Assembly (NCBI GenBank): GCA_958436045.1
Contig: CAUBIP010000002.1
Span: forward strand, 1-64,000
DNA from: an uncultured Oscillospiraceae bacterium
GTDB taxonomy: Bacteria; Bacillota; Clostridia; Oscillospirales; Oscillospiraceae
Length of the DNA stretch: 64,000 bases
Direction: 5' to 3'
Part shown: positions 1 to 8,858 of the stretch, piece by piece
How positions within the stretch are numbered: the stretch's first letter is position 1
How the letters are laid out: the number at the start of each line of letters is the position of its first letter
Program-made: the position numbers and the translations under genes
Notes under the pieces: generated by a model
Databases searched by the model: none
Seen by the model: the letters and a program-made list of their open reading frames with translations, nothing else
What the model was told of the DNA's origin: nothing

Positions 1-142
1 TGTCCTGCCCAGTCACAGTGATGACCGGCTCGGCGGGTGTCTCGTCCGCCGCCAGGGCAACGCCGGAGATCCCGATGCTCATCGAGACCAGCAGCGCAAC
101 GACCAGGAGCAGCCAGATTGATTTTTGTAACATTTTTTTCAT
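1..142 (-). CDS. Secreted protein, 5' end only (runs off the left edge)
   Basis: Only the first 47 codons are in the window. They begin MKKMLQKSIWLLLVV, a lysine-rich start followed by a hydrophobic stretch and an ALA-A type signal peptidase I site, then a short mature segment starting ADETPAEPVITVTG. The start ATG is preceded by AGAGAGG at good spacing. The gene sits behind a cobalamin riboswitch with a terminator, so its product is probably made when vitamin B12 is scarce. A surface protein that captures cobalamin or a corrinoid would fit, but the visible residues do not identify a family. The export signal is clear; the role is inference from the riboswitch. Confidence 0.8.
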   Translation of the reverse strand, partial: MKKMLQKSIWLLLVVALLVSMSIGISGVALAADETPAEPVITVTGQD

Positions 143-235
143 TCTAAAACCTCTCTGCTTATAATTTTCAATTCTTTTCTGTGCATGCCGGCAGCTTTTC
201 TGCTGACCTCCTTCCTTCACAAGGCCACTGAACTG

Positions 236-266
236 CAAAAAACCGCGCAGAACGAGTTCTGCACGG
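236..266 (-). terminator. Intrinsic terminator of the cobalamin riboswitch
   Basis: An 11-bp stem (CCGTGCAGAAC with its partner, one G-U pair, tiny loop) is followed on the minus strand by six T residues. It lies between the aptamer and the ribosome-binding site of the downstream secreted protein, so it is the natural transcription-off arm of the switch. Confidence 0.9.
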
Positions 267-289
267 CATTTCACAAAACAGCTTTCCCT

Positions 290-439
290 CGGTGCAAGTA
301 TTCCGACTTCGTCTCATCGCCGCGCGCCGCCTTCTCATGGGTTTGCGTCCACAATGGCGTTCTGGCGCGCCGCTCCTCATCACGGCATCCGCATGCAGGG
401 GAATCACACCCCTATTCCATATCACCGACATGATGCACT
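290..439 (-). promoter_or_regulatory. Cobalamin (B12) riboswitch
   Basis: Read on the minus strand, the leader shows the main conserved pieces of the cobalamin aptamer in order: a closing helix GUGCA/UGCAC, GGAAUAGGG, the GGUGUGAUUCC-type hairpin, GCCAUUGUGG with AGAAGGCGG, then GAUGA and the B12-box-like AAGUCGGAAUACUUGC. Some positions deviate from the classical consensus, for example AUUGU for ACUGU and UCGGAAUACU for UCAGGAUACC. A strong promoter lies just upstream and a terminator just downstream. Binding of a cobalamin should terminate transcription before the secreted-protein gene. Confidence 0.88.
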
Positions 440-450
440 TTTATAGGAAA

Positions 451-479
451 ATATTACACCTTCGTCCAAGCTTTGTCAA
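451..479 (-). promoter_or_regulatory. Sigma-A promoter for the riboswitch transcript
   Basis: TTGACA, a 17-bp spacer and TAATAT on the minus strand. Transcription would begin near 444, immediately before the riboswitch. Confidence 0.88.
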
Positions 480-501
480 GTAGTCTATGCGCAGCAAAGC
501 C

Positions 502-942
502 TTAAGCTTTCTCCGCCAAATAGTAAACCACCCCGTAGACAACGCTGGCGCTGACGCCGTAAACCAAAACCGGCCCGGCGATGGTGAACATCTTGACAGC
601 CAGGCCTGTGATCCAGCCCTCTGTTTTAAATTCCACGGCGGGGGCGGCCACGGCGTTGGCAAAGCCGGTGATGGGCACCAGCGTCCCCGCGCCGCCGAGC
701 TTTGCCAAGTCGTCATACCAGCTCAAGCCCGTCGTCAGCGCGCTGAGAAACACCAGGGCGCAGGAGGTCGCCGTCCCGGCAGTGTCCTTGTCCAGCCCCA
801 CTGCGCCGAAGGCTACCAGCAGCAGCTGCCCCAGGGTGCAAATCGCGCCGCCGATCAGAAACGCAAAGCACACGTTCTTCCAGACCTTCGATTTTGGCGA
901 GAGCCGCGCCACGTACCGGTTATATTGCTTGCTGTTCATCAT
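502..942 (-). CDS. spoVAC: Stage V sporulation protein AC
   Basis: A 146-residue membrane protein of the SpoVAC/SpoVAEB family. SpoVA proteins form the channel that loads dipicolinic acid into the forespore and releases it at germination. Visible features are the basic N-terminal YNRYVARLSPKSKVWKN block followed by a first hydrophobic segment AFLIGGAICTLGQ, typical of SpoVAC, and further membrane spans to the C terminus. The start was placed at the first of two adjacent ATG codons because GGAGGG lies seven bases upstream. No spoVAD or spoVAE lies beside it, which is unusual since these genes normally travel together. A CATACTA element upstream fits forespore sigma-G/F control. Confidence 0.9.
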   Translation of the reverse strand: MMNSKQYNRYVARLSPKSKVWKNVCFAFLIGGAICTLGQLLLVAFGAVGLDKDTAGTATSCALVFLSALTTGLSWYDDLAKLGGAGTLVPITGFANAVAAPAVEFKTEGWITGLAVKMFTIAGPVLVYGVSASVVYGVVYYLAEKA

Positions 943-960
943 ATTGCATCCCTCCGCCCT

Positions 961-989
961 TAGTATGGGCAGGTTCTGCAAAAATAACC
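961..989 (-). promoter_or_regulatory. Putative forespore (sigma-G/F type) promoter of spoVAC
   Basis: CATACTA (961-967) matches the usual sigma-G -10 sequence; GGTTA lies 17 bp upstream as a weak -35. The element runs directly into the ribosome-binding site, so the leader would be very short. The same sequence block recurs before the M23 gene at 25089. Confidence 0.5.
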
Positions 990-991
990 GC

Positions 992-2062
992 TCAGCGGGC
1001 CGTCGGCATGCCCTGGCGCAGCGCGGACACGATGCCGCCGGCAAAGCGCTGCAAGCGGTCGCCGATCCCAGGCAGGTGCATGGCCGTATCCGGGTCGTTG
1101 GCTGTCTCCAGCATGCAGCAGCGGGGCGGGAGCGTAAAAGCCTTGTTCAGGCACAGCGCCCCCAAAAGCTGCTGGGCCACCAGGTCCCCGCCGGAATAGC
1201 CGGAGACGACAATGCTAAACAGCTGCTTGCCCTGCAGAAGATTATTGACCGTCAGGCTCGTCAGGCGGTTGATGAATGCCATGACATTGGCGCTGAGGGC
1301 GTCGTTGTAGTTTGGGCACAACACCAGCAGCGCGTCGCTCTCCAGCACCGCCGGATAGACGTTCTCCACCATCGCGCCGCCGTAAAAGCAGCCGCCTCGC
1401 TCGGCAAAATGGGCGCAGACCCGGTAGGAGCAACCGTTGCAGTCATGAATCGTCCCATTGCGCAAGGAGAGCTCCCGGGTCTGCACCTGCCCGGAAAGCA
1501 GTTGGCAGACCCGCCGCCCCAGGGCCAGCGTGTTCGACGTCTTCTGGTTTGATGCGTGCAGCATCAGAAGCTTCGCCTCCGGCCGCACCGGCACTGCAAA
1601 TTCCAGTAGCCGCTGCACCAACTGGACAGCCAGGGCGTCATAGGCCGCACGATGGGAAAGGCCCAGTTTTTTGGCGCGGATGTCCAAATTTTGCAGCGAG
1701 CCCGTCGCCTCCAGCAGTGGCTTTCCCATCAGCCAACAGCCGGCAAGATTTGCCGCCAACAGCAGCGCCTGGGCAGTCTGCTTGGTGTAGAGCTCGCCTG
1801 CACCGTCAATCAGCAGTGCGGCGCAGGCGCCTTGCATCGCATCCGGCGACTGGCGCAGCAGCATCAGCAGGCGGCAGACATCCGGATCGATGCCCGCCTG
1901 GTCCACAGCGATGGCAAAAAGTACCCGCCGCTGCCGCAGGTCCGGCAGCGCGCCGCCCGCCATATCATAGCGCCGGAACGGGACGCCCTGGAGCGCCGTC
2001 TTTAAAACAGCCTCTAGCCGCGCGTGCCGCCCGGCGGTCACCACCAATAGTTCATTCGTCAT
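992..2062 (-). CDS. NAD(P)H/FMN-dependent reductase-like iron-sulfur flavoprotein with extra N-terminal domain
   Basis: A 356-residue protein. The C-terminal half, from about residue 175, resembles the flavodoxin-fold NADPH-dependent FMN reductases and iron-sulfur flavoproteins: KLLMLHASNQKTSNTLAL at the phosphate-binding strand, the cysteine group DCNGCSYRVC, and LVLCPNYNDALSANVMAFINR. The first 170 residues do not resemble a family I know. The start was chosen at ATG 2062, which overlaps the stop of the upstream gene by 11 bases (translational coupling); a longer frame would run far into that gene. It is the last gene of a three-gene operon with an LDH-like protein and a giant multidomain protein. 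A redox role is likely, the substrate unknown. Confidence 0.75.
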   Translation of the reverse strand: MTNELLVVTAGRHARLEAVLKTALQGVPFRRYDMAGGALPDLRQRRVLFAIAVDQAGIDPDVCRLLMLLRQSPDAMQGACAALLIDGAGELYTKQTAQALLLAANLAGCWLMGKPLLEATGSLQNLDIRAKKLGLSHRAAYDALAVQLVQRLLEFAVPVRPEAKLLMLHASNQKTSNTLALGRRVCQLLSGQVQTRELSLRNGTIHDCNGCSYRVCAHFAERGGCFYGGAMVENVYPAVLESDALLVLCPNYNDALSANVMAFINRLTSLTVNNLLQGKQLFSIVVSGYSGGDLVAQQLLGALCLNKAFTLPPRCCMLETANDPDTAMHLPGIGDRLQRFAGGIVSALRQGMPTAR

Positions 2063-3287
2063 AATCAAACTCCCGCAGCGCCTGCAGCACTGGCGCAAGG
2101 CGCGCCTGCAGCGCCGGATGCAACGCCTGATATACAGGCTCCACGCCCAACCGGGTCGACCGCAGGCTGCAGCCAAAATACGCGCCGCCCAGGGCCAGCG
2201 TCCCGTCGTGATCCTCCCCGCGCAGCGTCCGCAGGACACTGATGGCCGCAGAGGACAGGCCGGGGGCGATATAGGGCTTATAGCCCAGCGCCCGCACCTG
2301 CAAGTTGGCCGTGACGGTATCCTGCGTCAGCTGCCGGGAGCGCGCGTCGTCATAGCCCTGCCCGGCGGCATTGGCCACCACCAGCTGCTGGCCGTGGGGC
2401 CCAAAAACCTGCCCTTGGGAAAAGTCAACGCCCCGCTGCGCGGCGTAATACTGCGCCCGGGCCCGCATGACACCCAGTCCGTAGCCCTGGATCTGCTCCG
2501 GCAGCAGCCCCGCTGCGTCAAAACGCCCGTCCTCATCCCGGTTCGACGCCAGGAACACCGACTGGCAGAGATAGTCCACCGGGTCGGAGATCTGCGCAAA
2601 AAGCCCGGTAAAGCCCGCCTCTCGGGCCATGCGCGCATAGCCCTGCAGCATATCCCGGTTGCGCTTGTATTGGATCATCCGCACATCGCCGACCTGCGCG
2701 CCCACCGGCGGCACCCCCAGCGACGCGGTGAACAGCAGCGCATCGCAGTCAAACAGCCGCGCCAGCGGCACCGCCTCCACCGGCGGCACCCAGCCGCCCG
2801 CATGCTCCGGCAGTACCTGGTTCATCTCCAGGCAGTACCGGCGGCACTGGGCCTCGTTGGGGTCATAGATGCCGATGCCCGTCAGGTCCCGTCCCAGCAG
2901 GACTAAGCCCTGCAGGACCGTCCCGCCGACGTCTCCCAGGCCCACCAGATGGACCCGGAAGCCATCCCGGCGCCGCCGGGTCGCCCGCAGCACATCCCAG
3001 CAGCGGGCAAACACCGTATTCAAAACGCACGCGCCCTCCGCCTGCACCAGCGCCGCCAGACCGTCCTCCGCCTGCTGCGGCGGCAGCGGCTGCAACGCCG
3101 CCTGCACATCCTGCGCATCCAGGCGGCGCAGATCGTCGATGCGATACAGCCCCCGGCTTTTCGCCGGGTCCCGCCGGACGGTGATGACCAGGGGCGCAAA
3201 CGGCGCGCTGCACGGTGCAGCGCCCGCCGGCACCCCGCCGCCCCGATCCCACAGGCACAGGCCCTCAAACTGGTATAGTTTTTCCAT
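2052..3287 (-). CDS. Lactate/malate dehydrogenase-like Rossmann protein
   Basis: A 411-residue protein. At about residues 112-140 it has HLVGLGDVGGTVLQGLVLLG followed by IGIYDPNE, a dinucleotide-binding Rossmann fold of the LDH/MDH type, and later LFTASLGVPP and LFAQISDPVDYLCQ, which line up with the nicotinamide and catalytic-loop region of that superfamily. The usual catalytic LDH motifs are not evident, and an N-terminal domain of about 100 residues and a long C-terminal domain are added. The start ATG overlaps the preceding stop as TGATG, with AGGAG upstream. It is the middle gene of the operon. It probably binds NAD(P) but may not be a true lactate or malate dehydrogenase. Confidence 0.72.
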   Translation of the reverse strand: MEKLYQFEGLCLWDRGGGVPAGAAPCSAPFAPLVITVRRDPAKSRGLYRIDDLRRLDAQDVQAALQPLPPQQAEDGLAALVQAEGACVLNTVFARCWDVLRATRRRRDGFRVHLVGLGDVGGTVLQGLVLLGRDLTGIGIYDPNEAQCRRYCLEMNQVLPEHAGGWVPPVEAVPLARLFDCDALLFTASLGVPPVGAQVGDVRMIQYKRNRDMLQGYARMAREAGFTGLFAQISDPVDYLCQSVFLASNRDEDGRFDAAGLLPEQIQGYGLGVMRARAQYYAAQRGVDFSQGQVFGPHGQQLVVANAAGQGYDDARSRQLTQDTVTANLQVRALGYKPYIAPGLSSAAISVLRTLRGEDHDGTLALGGAYFGCSLRSTRLGVEPVYQALHPALQARLAPVLQALREFDYDE

Positions 3288-6200
3288 CAAGGCGTCTCCT
3301 CCCAGCCCTGCATCCGGTGCAGCGTATTGATATCATCCTGCACATACACCGACGCCGGGATATTTAAATCATAGGACAAATGCCCGCCCCGGTCCGGCAT
3401 CCGGGGCCGGAACACGGCCTCGCCCAGCCGCTTGAGGGTCAGCGATTTGCCAAAATAAGAAAGATGCTCCTTTTCCAGCACCCGCAGAATCTCCTGCGTG
3501 CTGGCCAGCACCGTCTCCGAAAGGGCGTAGATCGCCCGCTTGGGGACGCCGCTGAAGAAATGCGGATACTTATACGGCAAGATCAGATTGATCGTCGGCA
3601 GCATCTCCGTCTTGCGGCTTGTCAGGACGCTGTCACCGCCGATGAAGGGGTAGAGCAGGCTCTCCGTCTGCCAATAACGCATGGCGGGGATGAAATATTC
3701 GCACTCGGTCTCGATATTCTGCAACCGCATCCGGTCCTTGCCCCGGCCGGACATGATCCCAACGATCAGCCGGTCGATTTCCACCTGCTCCTGCCGCAGC
3801 AGCGGCGTCAGGTACTCCATCCGGTAGCCGTTGTGCATAAGATCATCCACCAGGATCATGGGCCGCCGGAAGGATTTGATCGTCCGGACCTGGTTGACCA
3901 GCGTCGAATACCCGGGGTATTCCTTGATCTCCAGCCCCCGGATATTGGGTAGGAAGACCTTTTCGACCTCCAGCCGCTTTGTCACCGTGTTCGGCACCAG
4001 GTCATTGGCCAGGATCTTGCCGAAGGGCACGCACATTTTGCTGCCCAGGCGGCGCTCCCCGGGCGGCACATTCGCCACGCCGTTGCAGCACTGGACCCGG
4101 CTGCGCAGCGCCTGGTTCAGGAGTTCAACATCAAAGCTCAAGATCAGATCTCCCGGGAACATCTGGGCAAAGGAGAGCCGCAGCGCCCGCCGCGCCTTCT
4201 CCACCGCCCGGATGACCTTCGGGTTCTCCCGGTGGGGGGCTTTCAGCTTCTGCAGTGCATCCAGGATCAGCACTACCGGGCGGCGCATATCCACCACCCA
4301 GACCGACGGCTGCTCCGGCGTCGGGGCAAAGCCCAGCTCTCGCAGCGCCTGCTCCAGTGGTCCGGCGGCCGGGCAGCGGCAGATGGCATAGGTAATGCTC
4401 CGCTCCTGGGCCCGGGCCAGCAGCTCATTGAGAGCCTGCCGCTCCACGCTCTGCCCCGGGGCAACAGCGCCGACGCCGTCGATGAGCAGAATATTCCCCG
4501 AGACCCGCTCCCGAACGCAGGACGCCGCTTGGGCATCCTGCAGCACATCCAGCAGCTGATAGCTCTGGACCGTCCGCCCGCAGGCCCAGCCCCAGAGGCC
4601 GCCGGTGGCCCGGGAGCGCAGCACGCAGCTGGCCACGCCCGGCCATCCGGCCAGCTTTTCCGCCAGCTTCTGCGGGATCTCCGGCAAGATCTCCTGGGCA
4701 TTTTCAAAATACAGCTTATGGGGCTGCAATACCATTTTATATTGCAGCGTCCGCAAATACAGGCCCCGCCGGTAGATGAAATTCTGCACGATCGGGTCCA
4801 CCAGCATGGAGATATCCAGGTTCTTATCCACATATTCCCGGATGCGGCTAGAGGAGACGCTGTCAAAGAAGGGCGGCAGCTGCAGCACCTCCAGCTTGCC
4901 GCGGATCACCGTCTCCAGCGGCGGTAGCTGGTCCGTCTCCTCCCGGGAGAAGACAATATGGTCAAAGTCCGCCGCGCCGCCAGTCGCGCCGGGGCGGTAA
5001 GCCGAGGCGTTGCGGACCACATCGCTGCCCACGGCCAGATAGACCGCCTGGTTCGGCAGCAGCTGCCGCAGCCGGGCCAGGTCCTCCGCCATGGCGATGT
5101 TGATGGGAATGTCATCCGGAAAGAGATAGACATCCAGCTGGTCCGCCACGGAAATGCTGGCGATCTGCCGCCGCAGCAGCTTGGCCAGCGTCTGCTTGCT
5201 CCAGGAGAATTCATCCACCGCCAGATAGACGTCAAACTGCTTGGCGCAGATTTCCTGCACAATGCGCTTGTGGCCAGAGGAGAAGGGGTCAAACGTCCCG
5301 GGGAAGAAGGCGATGGGCCGCTCCGGCGGCAGGACCGGCTCCGGCAGATGCACCTGGCACTGCACCAGGAAGCGATACAAATGGTTCAGCGCCGCCGCGC
5401 AGGTAAAGAAATTCAGCTGCCCGGGGTGCGGCTCCTCCAGTAGCGTCAGGAATTTTTTGCAGATGCGGATAAAATACCGCTGCCGGACAGAAAGTGGCAG
5501 AGACGGATTGTCAAAGACCTGACGGCAGATCAGCGAGAGAGCCCGTTGGTGGATCATATCGTCAAAATGCGCTACACCCGTCAGCAGCAGGCCAAAGACC
5601 TGCTCCGTCACCGCTTCGCTTCCGGCTTGATTCGCCAGCACTACCGCCAGCGTCGTCAGTGCCGCCATAGCCGCTAGGGTATTGTCCGAATGGACCAGCT
5701 CTGCCAGGGACTGCAGGCACTCGTCAAAGGCAGAGTCCGGCAGCTGGCACAGCATCCGGCCCAGGAATTTCGGGATATAACGGGAGACCTCCTCCCGCCC
5801 CGTCTCCAGCTCGCGGATGAGGTCGATCATCAGCTCATTCTGCTGGTCCGCCGGGAGCTTGGCGCAGAGCGCGACAAGATGCTCCCCCGCGTAATCCCGC
5901 ACCGGCAGATGCTCGCTGACGCACAGCAGATTGCTCAAATGCATCGCCGTGTGGAACGCCATCTCCGGATGCGCCGTGACATTTTCACACAGCATATCAA
6001 TATGCGATATTTTCACGCTCCAGTGGACGGCCATTTTCATATTGCTCAGGTAAAGATGCTGCCGCTCTGCATTGCGCAAGGAGGCTGTCTCCCCCGCGCC
6101 CCGCAGCAGGACCGACCGCTCGTAGCCCACGGCGTAAGACTCCCCCGGCTCCAATCCCTGGGCGACACGGCGAACCTCCACCTGTAGCGCCTCGTCGCCA

Positions 6201-7981
6201 ATCGTCAGCAGCTTGCGGAAAAAGCGCAGCGCGGCAATCTGCTCCCGTTCGGCAGCGCCGGATAAATGCGAGGCGAACTGCGCCAGCAGCGCCTGGCACT
6301 GCTGCGGCGTAAACGCAGCGTCCGGCACGTGGTTCAGCGTGTCCAGCAGCACAAACCGGTCCTGGGGCAGGTCCCTGCGCACCTGGGCCAGCAGCACTTC
6401 TAAATACTCTGGCCACTTTTCGCAGCTCAGATGACGAAAAATACTCTCGGCCACGATCTTCAGTGAGTTGGAGATCCGCAGCGCATGCTTCGGCGCGATC
6501 TTTTGATCCGGATGCAGGCACTGCTCGGCATAGCTGGCCCAGATCTGGACCGACTCATTCAAAAAGGAGAGCAGATTCGGCGCCGCCGCCTGGGGCGGCA
6601 CACCGGCCGGCAGCTCCTTGCGGTATTTCGGCCCGCTGTTTGTCAGCACCTGGCCCATCATCCGGGCCGCCCGCCGCCGGACATCGCCGTCATGGTGCAT
6701 CAGCAGCTCATATAAAAACGCCAGCAGCTTTTGCTTCTGTGCCCGGGTCAGGTACGTGTGATATTCTGAATAAAGATGCAAATACGTCCGCACGCTCTGC
6801 AGATTTTTCTCATTGCGCGCCTGCTCCAGCAACTGCTCGAATGATGCGTCGTGGGTGATCTGGCGCATCAGGCGGATATTATTGTGGAAGGTCAGATTGC
6901 AGATCTGCCGCGGAATCTCCCGCCGAGGCAGCAGAGCCGCTTTCGGCGTGCACGCCGTACAAGCGCCGCGCTGCACCGGATCCGGGTCCACCCCGTGGCT
7001 CAGCAGGTACTGCTCAAAATCATGCAGCTTGGCATAGACCGTCCGGTAGCGCAGCTGCTTTTCCGGTGTCATATCCGCCAGCTTGCGGAAGATTTCCTGA
7101 TAGGCTGCCTCCAAGGAAAAGATCTGCACCCGCTCCCGGCCCTCGGCATCCCGGTTGCCCCGGACCCGGAAGTCCGCATAGATCAAGAGCAGCGATTCGC
7201 CGGGCAGGTTCTCAAATTCCAGGTCCCAGGTCGAGTGATTGGCCGCGATGTTGGCAATCGTCGGCACACCGTGCCCCTCCAGCCACTGCCAGGTAAAGTA
7301 ATAGTGCAGATAGGGGATCCGCCGAGCATCCCGTCCACGGCAGCCGAATTTTCCGATGTCGTGGCTCAACGCTGCGGCGCTGCACAGGGCGATATCCACC
7401 GGGATCCCCGCCTGCAGCGCCTGCCGAGCCATATGCACCGCCACATGGTGTACACCGATGGTATGCGATGCCGGGTCGAAGGGCATGATCTCCCGCCCGA
7501 TGCGCATGAGCTCGATAAAATAATCGTCCTCCACCGCCTTCCAGAAGCGAGTGTATTCCTTGGTGATGCGGCTTTGCTGCAGCTCCGCCTCTGTCACGGC
7601 GTCAAGATCCGTCAAGGGATCAAAGGGGCAGTTCTCCCGGCTGATGGCATAGCGCAGCAGGCCCAGATAAAACACTGCCGCTTGCCGCTGCCCCGGCGTC
7701 ATCGGGCTATGGCCCGTCTCCGGGAACATTTTCTGGCAGATCTCCTCATATAAAAACGCCAACCACCCCTCCGGCGGCTCTGGGCACAGCGTCTGCAAAT
7801 ACAGCCTGCAGGTATTGAGCACCAGCTGGCAGCTGACCCGCTGGCCCACCGGCGGCAGGCAGCGCTCTGCGTAAAAGCCCACCTGATCCAGCTGCTTCAG
7901 CAGCGTTTTCTTCTCCAAATGAAATTGCGGCGCATACTGCTCCAGCATCCACTGCCGGAGGCTGCTGACGGGTTGCTTCAT
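3287..7981 (-). CDS. Giant HD / HEAT-like / nucleotidyltransferase / PRTase-like protein
   Basis: A 1564-residue protein, first gene of the operon. Visible parts in order: an HD-type phosphohydrolase domain about 170-275 (H179, HD at 207-208, H249, D270); a long helical region about 380-870 resembling HEAT/ARM repeats; a NaMN/pantetheine adenylyltransferase-like domain about 888-1072 with GTFDPFSSGH at 895-904 and SVSSSRIREYV at 1041-1051; a GNAT-like stretch about 1115-1230 ending ALRELGFAP; and a C-terminal phosphoribosyltransferase-like domain with ILVDDLMHNGYRM at 1376-1388, resembling a PRPP-binding loop. GGAGG stands seven bases before the ATG. The set suggests nucleotide or NAD-type cofactor chemistry, but no function can be assigned. 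It overlaps the LDH-like gene by one base. Confidence 0.8.
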   Translation of the reverse strand: MKQPVSSLRQWMLEQYAPQFHLEKKTLLKQLDQVGFYAERCLPPVGQRVSCQLVLNTCRLYLQTLCPEPPEGWLAFLYEEICQKMFPETGHSPMTPGQRQAAVFYLGLLRYAISRENCPFDPLTDLDAVTEAELQQSRITKEYTRFWKAVEDDYFIELMRIGREIMPFDPASHTIGVHHVAVHMARQALQAGIPVDIALCSAAALSHDIGKFGCRGRDARRIPYLHYYFTWQWLEGHGVPTIANIAANHSTWDLEFENLPGESLLLIYADFRVRGNRDAEGRERVQIFSLEAAYQEIFRKLADMTPEKQLRYRTVYAKLHDFEQYLLSHGVDPDPVQRGACTACTPKAALLPRREIPRQICNLTFHNNIRLMRQITHDASFEQLLEQARNEKNLQSVRTYLHLYSEYHTYLTRAQKQKLLAFLYELLMHHDGDVRRRAARMMGQVLTNSGPKYRKELPAGVPPQAAAPNLLSFLNESVQIWASYAEQCLHPDQKIAPKHALRISNSLKIVAESIFRHLSCEKWPEYLEVLLAQVRRDLPQDRFVLLDTLNHVPDAAFTPQQCQALLAQFASHLSGAAEREQIAALRFFRKLLTIGDEALQVEVRRVAQGLEPGESYAVGYERSVLLRGAGETASLRNAERQHLYLSNMKMAVHWSVKISHIDMLCENVTAHPEMAFHTAMHLSNLLCVSEHLPVRDYAGEHLVALCAKLPADQQNELMIDLIRELETGREEVSRYIPKFLGRMLCQLPDSAFDECLQSLAELVHSDNTLAAMAALTTLAVVLANQAGSEAVTEQVFGLLLTGVAHFDDMIHQRALSLICRQVFDNPSLPLSVRQRYFIRICKKFLTLLEEPHPGQLNFFTCAAALNHLYRFLVQCQVHLPEPVLPPERPIAFFPGTFDPFSSGHKRIVQEICAKQFDVYLAVDEFSWSKQTLAKLLRRQIASISVADQLDVYLFPDDIPINIAMAEDLARLRQLLPNQAVYLAVGSDVVRNASAYRPGATGGAADFDHIVFSREETDQLPPLETVIRGKLEVLQLPPFFDSVSSSRIREYVDKNLDISMLVDPIVQNFIYRRGLYLRTLQYKMVLQPHKLYFENAQEILPEIPQKLAEKLAGWPGVASCVLRSRATGGLWGWACGRTVQSYQLLDVLQDAQAASCVRERVSGNILLIDGVGAVAPGQSVERQALNELLARAQERSITYAICRCPAAGPLEQALRELGFAPTPEQPSVWVVDMRRPVVLILDALQKLKAPHRENPKVIRAVEKARRALRLSFAQMFPGDLILSFDVELLNQALRSRVQCCNGVANVPPGERRLGSKMCVPFGKILANDLVPNTVTKRLEVEKVFLPNIRGLEIKEYPGYSTLVNQVRTIKSFRRPMILVDDLMHNGYRMEYLTPLLRQEQVEIDRLIVGIMSGRGKDRMRLQNIETECEYFIPAMRYWQTESLLYPFIGGDSVLTSRKTEMLPTINLILPYKYPHFFSGVPKRAIYALSETVLASTQEILRVLEKEHLSYFGKSLTLKRLGEAVFRPRMPDRGGHLSYDLNIPASVYVQDDINTLHRMQGWEETP

Positions 7982-8130
7982 CCCATATCCTCCCCGGGTA
8001 AACTCTTTTGATCTCTATCATCCTCCGGGGCGTACCCCGATTTCTTCCATATGCATGCCGCTTGGGCAGCGCCTTATTAAATTATTTTACCACGTTTTTC
8101 GCCCCGGCGCTACCGCTTGGCAAAACAAAT

Positions 8131-8161
8131 CCCCGGCCTTGCAAAAAATCGCAGACCGGGG
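8131..8161 (-). terminator. Terminator after trmO
   Basis: CCCCGG...CCGGGG stem with imperfect lower pairing, followed on the minus strand by ATTTGTTTT. It ends the galE-trmO transcript. Confidence 0.55.
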
Positions 8162-8168
8162 CGTACCG

Positions 8169-8858
8169 TTATGTTTTCTTTTCCAGGCTGACGACCGTCA
8201 GACAGCGCCCGGCCACCCGGAAGCGCACCTCCCAGCCGCCGAAGCCAAAGCCATAGACCCGTGCCGGGTCGTCCTGGTACCGGGGCCGCGGGTCCTGCGC
8301 CAGCACGCCGCGCAGGGCCGCCGCCTGCTCCTCCGGCAGCTGCCGCACCAGCTCCGGCGGCAGCTCAACCGCCAGCGGCTCCTCCTGGTTCCGGCCCGCA
8401 AAGCCCGCTGCCGCATCCGGCACGCAGTCGGCATAGGGCAGATAGGGCTTGATATCCCAGATGGGCGTACCGTCCAGCAGATCGGCCCCTGCTACATGCA
8501 GCACCGGCCCCTGCGGCGTCTGCGGCTCGACACGCAGCAGGCGGACGCAGGAAAGGCCCAGGGAATTGGGCCGGAACGGCGAACGGGTCGCAAAGACGCC
8601 GATGCGCGTGTTGCCTCCCAGCCGGGGCGGCTTGACCGTCGCCGACCAGCGCCCGGCGTTGGCGGAAAACCCCCAGATCAGCCAGATATGGGAAAACTCC
8701 GCCAGCCCCCGCACCGCGTTTTCATCCCGGAACGCCGGGGCGAATACGATTCGCGCCCGGAGCTCCTCCACCAGGCCGCTCTGCCGGGGGATTCCAAATT
8801 TTTCAGAAAAGTCGCTCTCAATATGCGCGATCTCCTGGATCGTCCACTGCGCCCCCAT
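8169..8858 (-). CDS. trmO: tRNA (N6-threonylcarbamoyladenosine(37)-N6)-methyltransferase, TrmO/TsaA family
   Basis: A 229-residue protein of the TsaA/TrmO family, which uses S-adenosylmethionine to methylate t6A37 in tRNA. Family hallmarks are the early IAHIESDFSEKFGIPRQSG, FSHIWLIWGF, and RIGVFATRSPFRPNSLGLS, followed by LLDGTPIWDIKPYLPYAD. The C-terminal extension is as in bacterial full-length members. The start was placed at ATG 8858, with AGGAG seven bases upstream; this overlaps the end of galE by 41 bases, so the two genes are one operon. The family name is firm; the tRNA substrate is taken from the family. Confidence 0.9.
   Translation of the reverse strand: MGAQWTIQEIAHIESDFSEKFGIPRQSGLVEELRARIVFAPAFRDENAVRGLAEFSHIWLIWGFSANAGRWSATVKPPRLGGNTRIGVFATRSPFRPNSLGLSCVRLLRVEPQTPQGPVLHVAGADLLDGTPIWDIKPYLPYADCVPDAAAGFAGRNQEEPLAVELPPELVRQLPEEQAAALRGVLAQDPRPRYQDDPARVYGFGFGGWEVRFRVAGRCLTVVSLEKKT

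Noticed and set aside
496..510. Terminator just after spoVAC (AAAGCTTAAGGCTTT-like palindrome)
   Set aside because: Too short, overlaps the stop codon and has no T-run.
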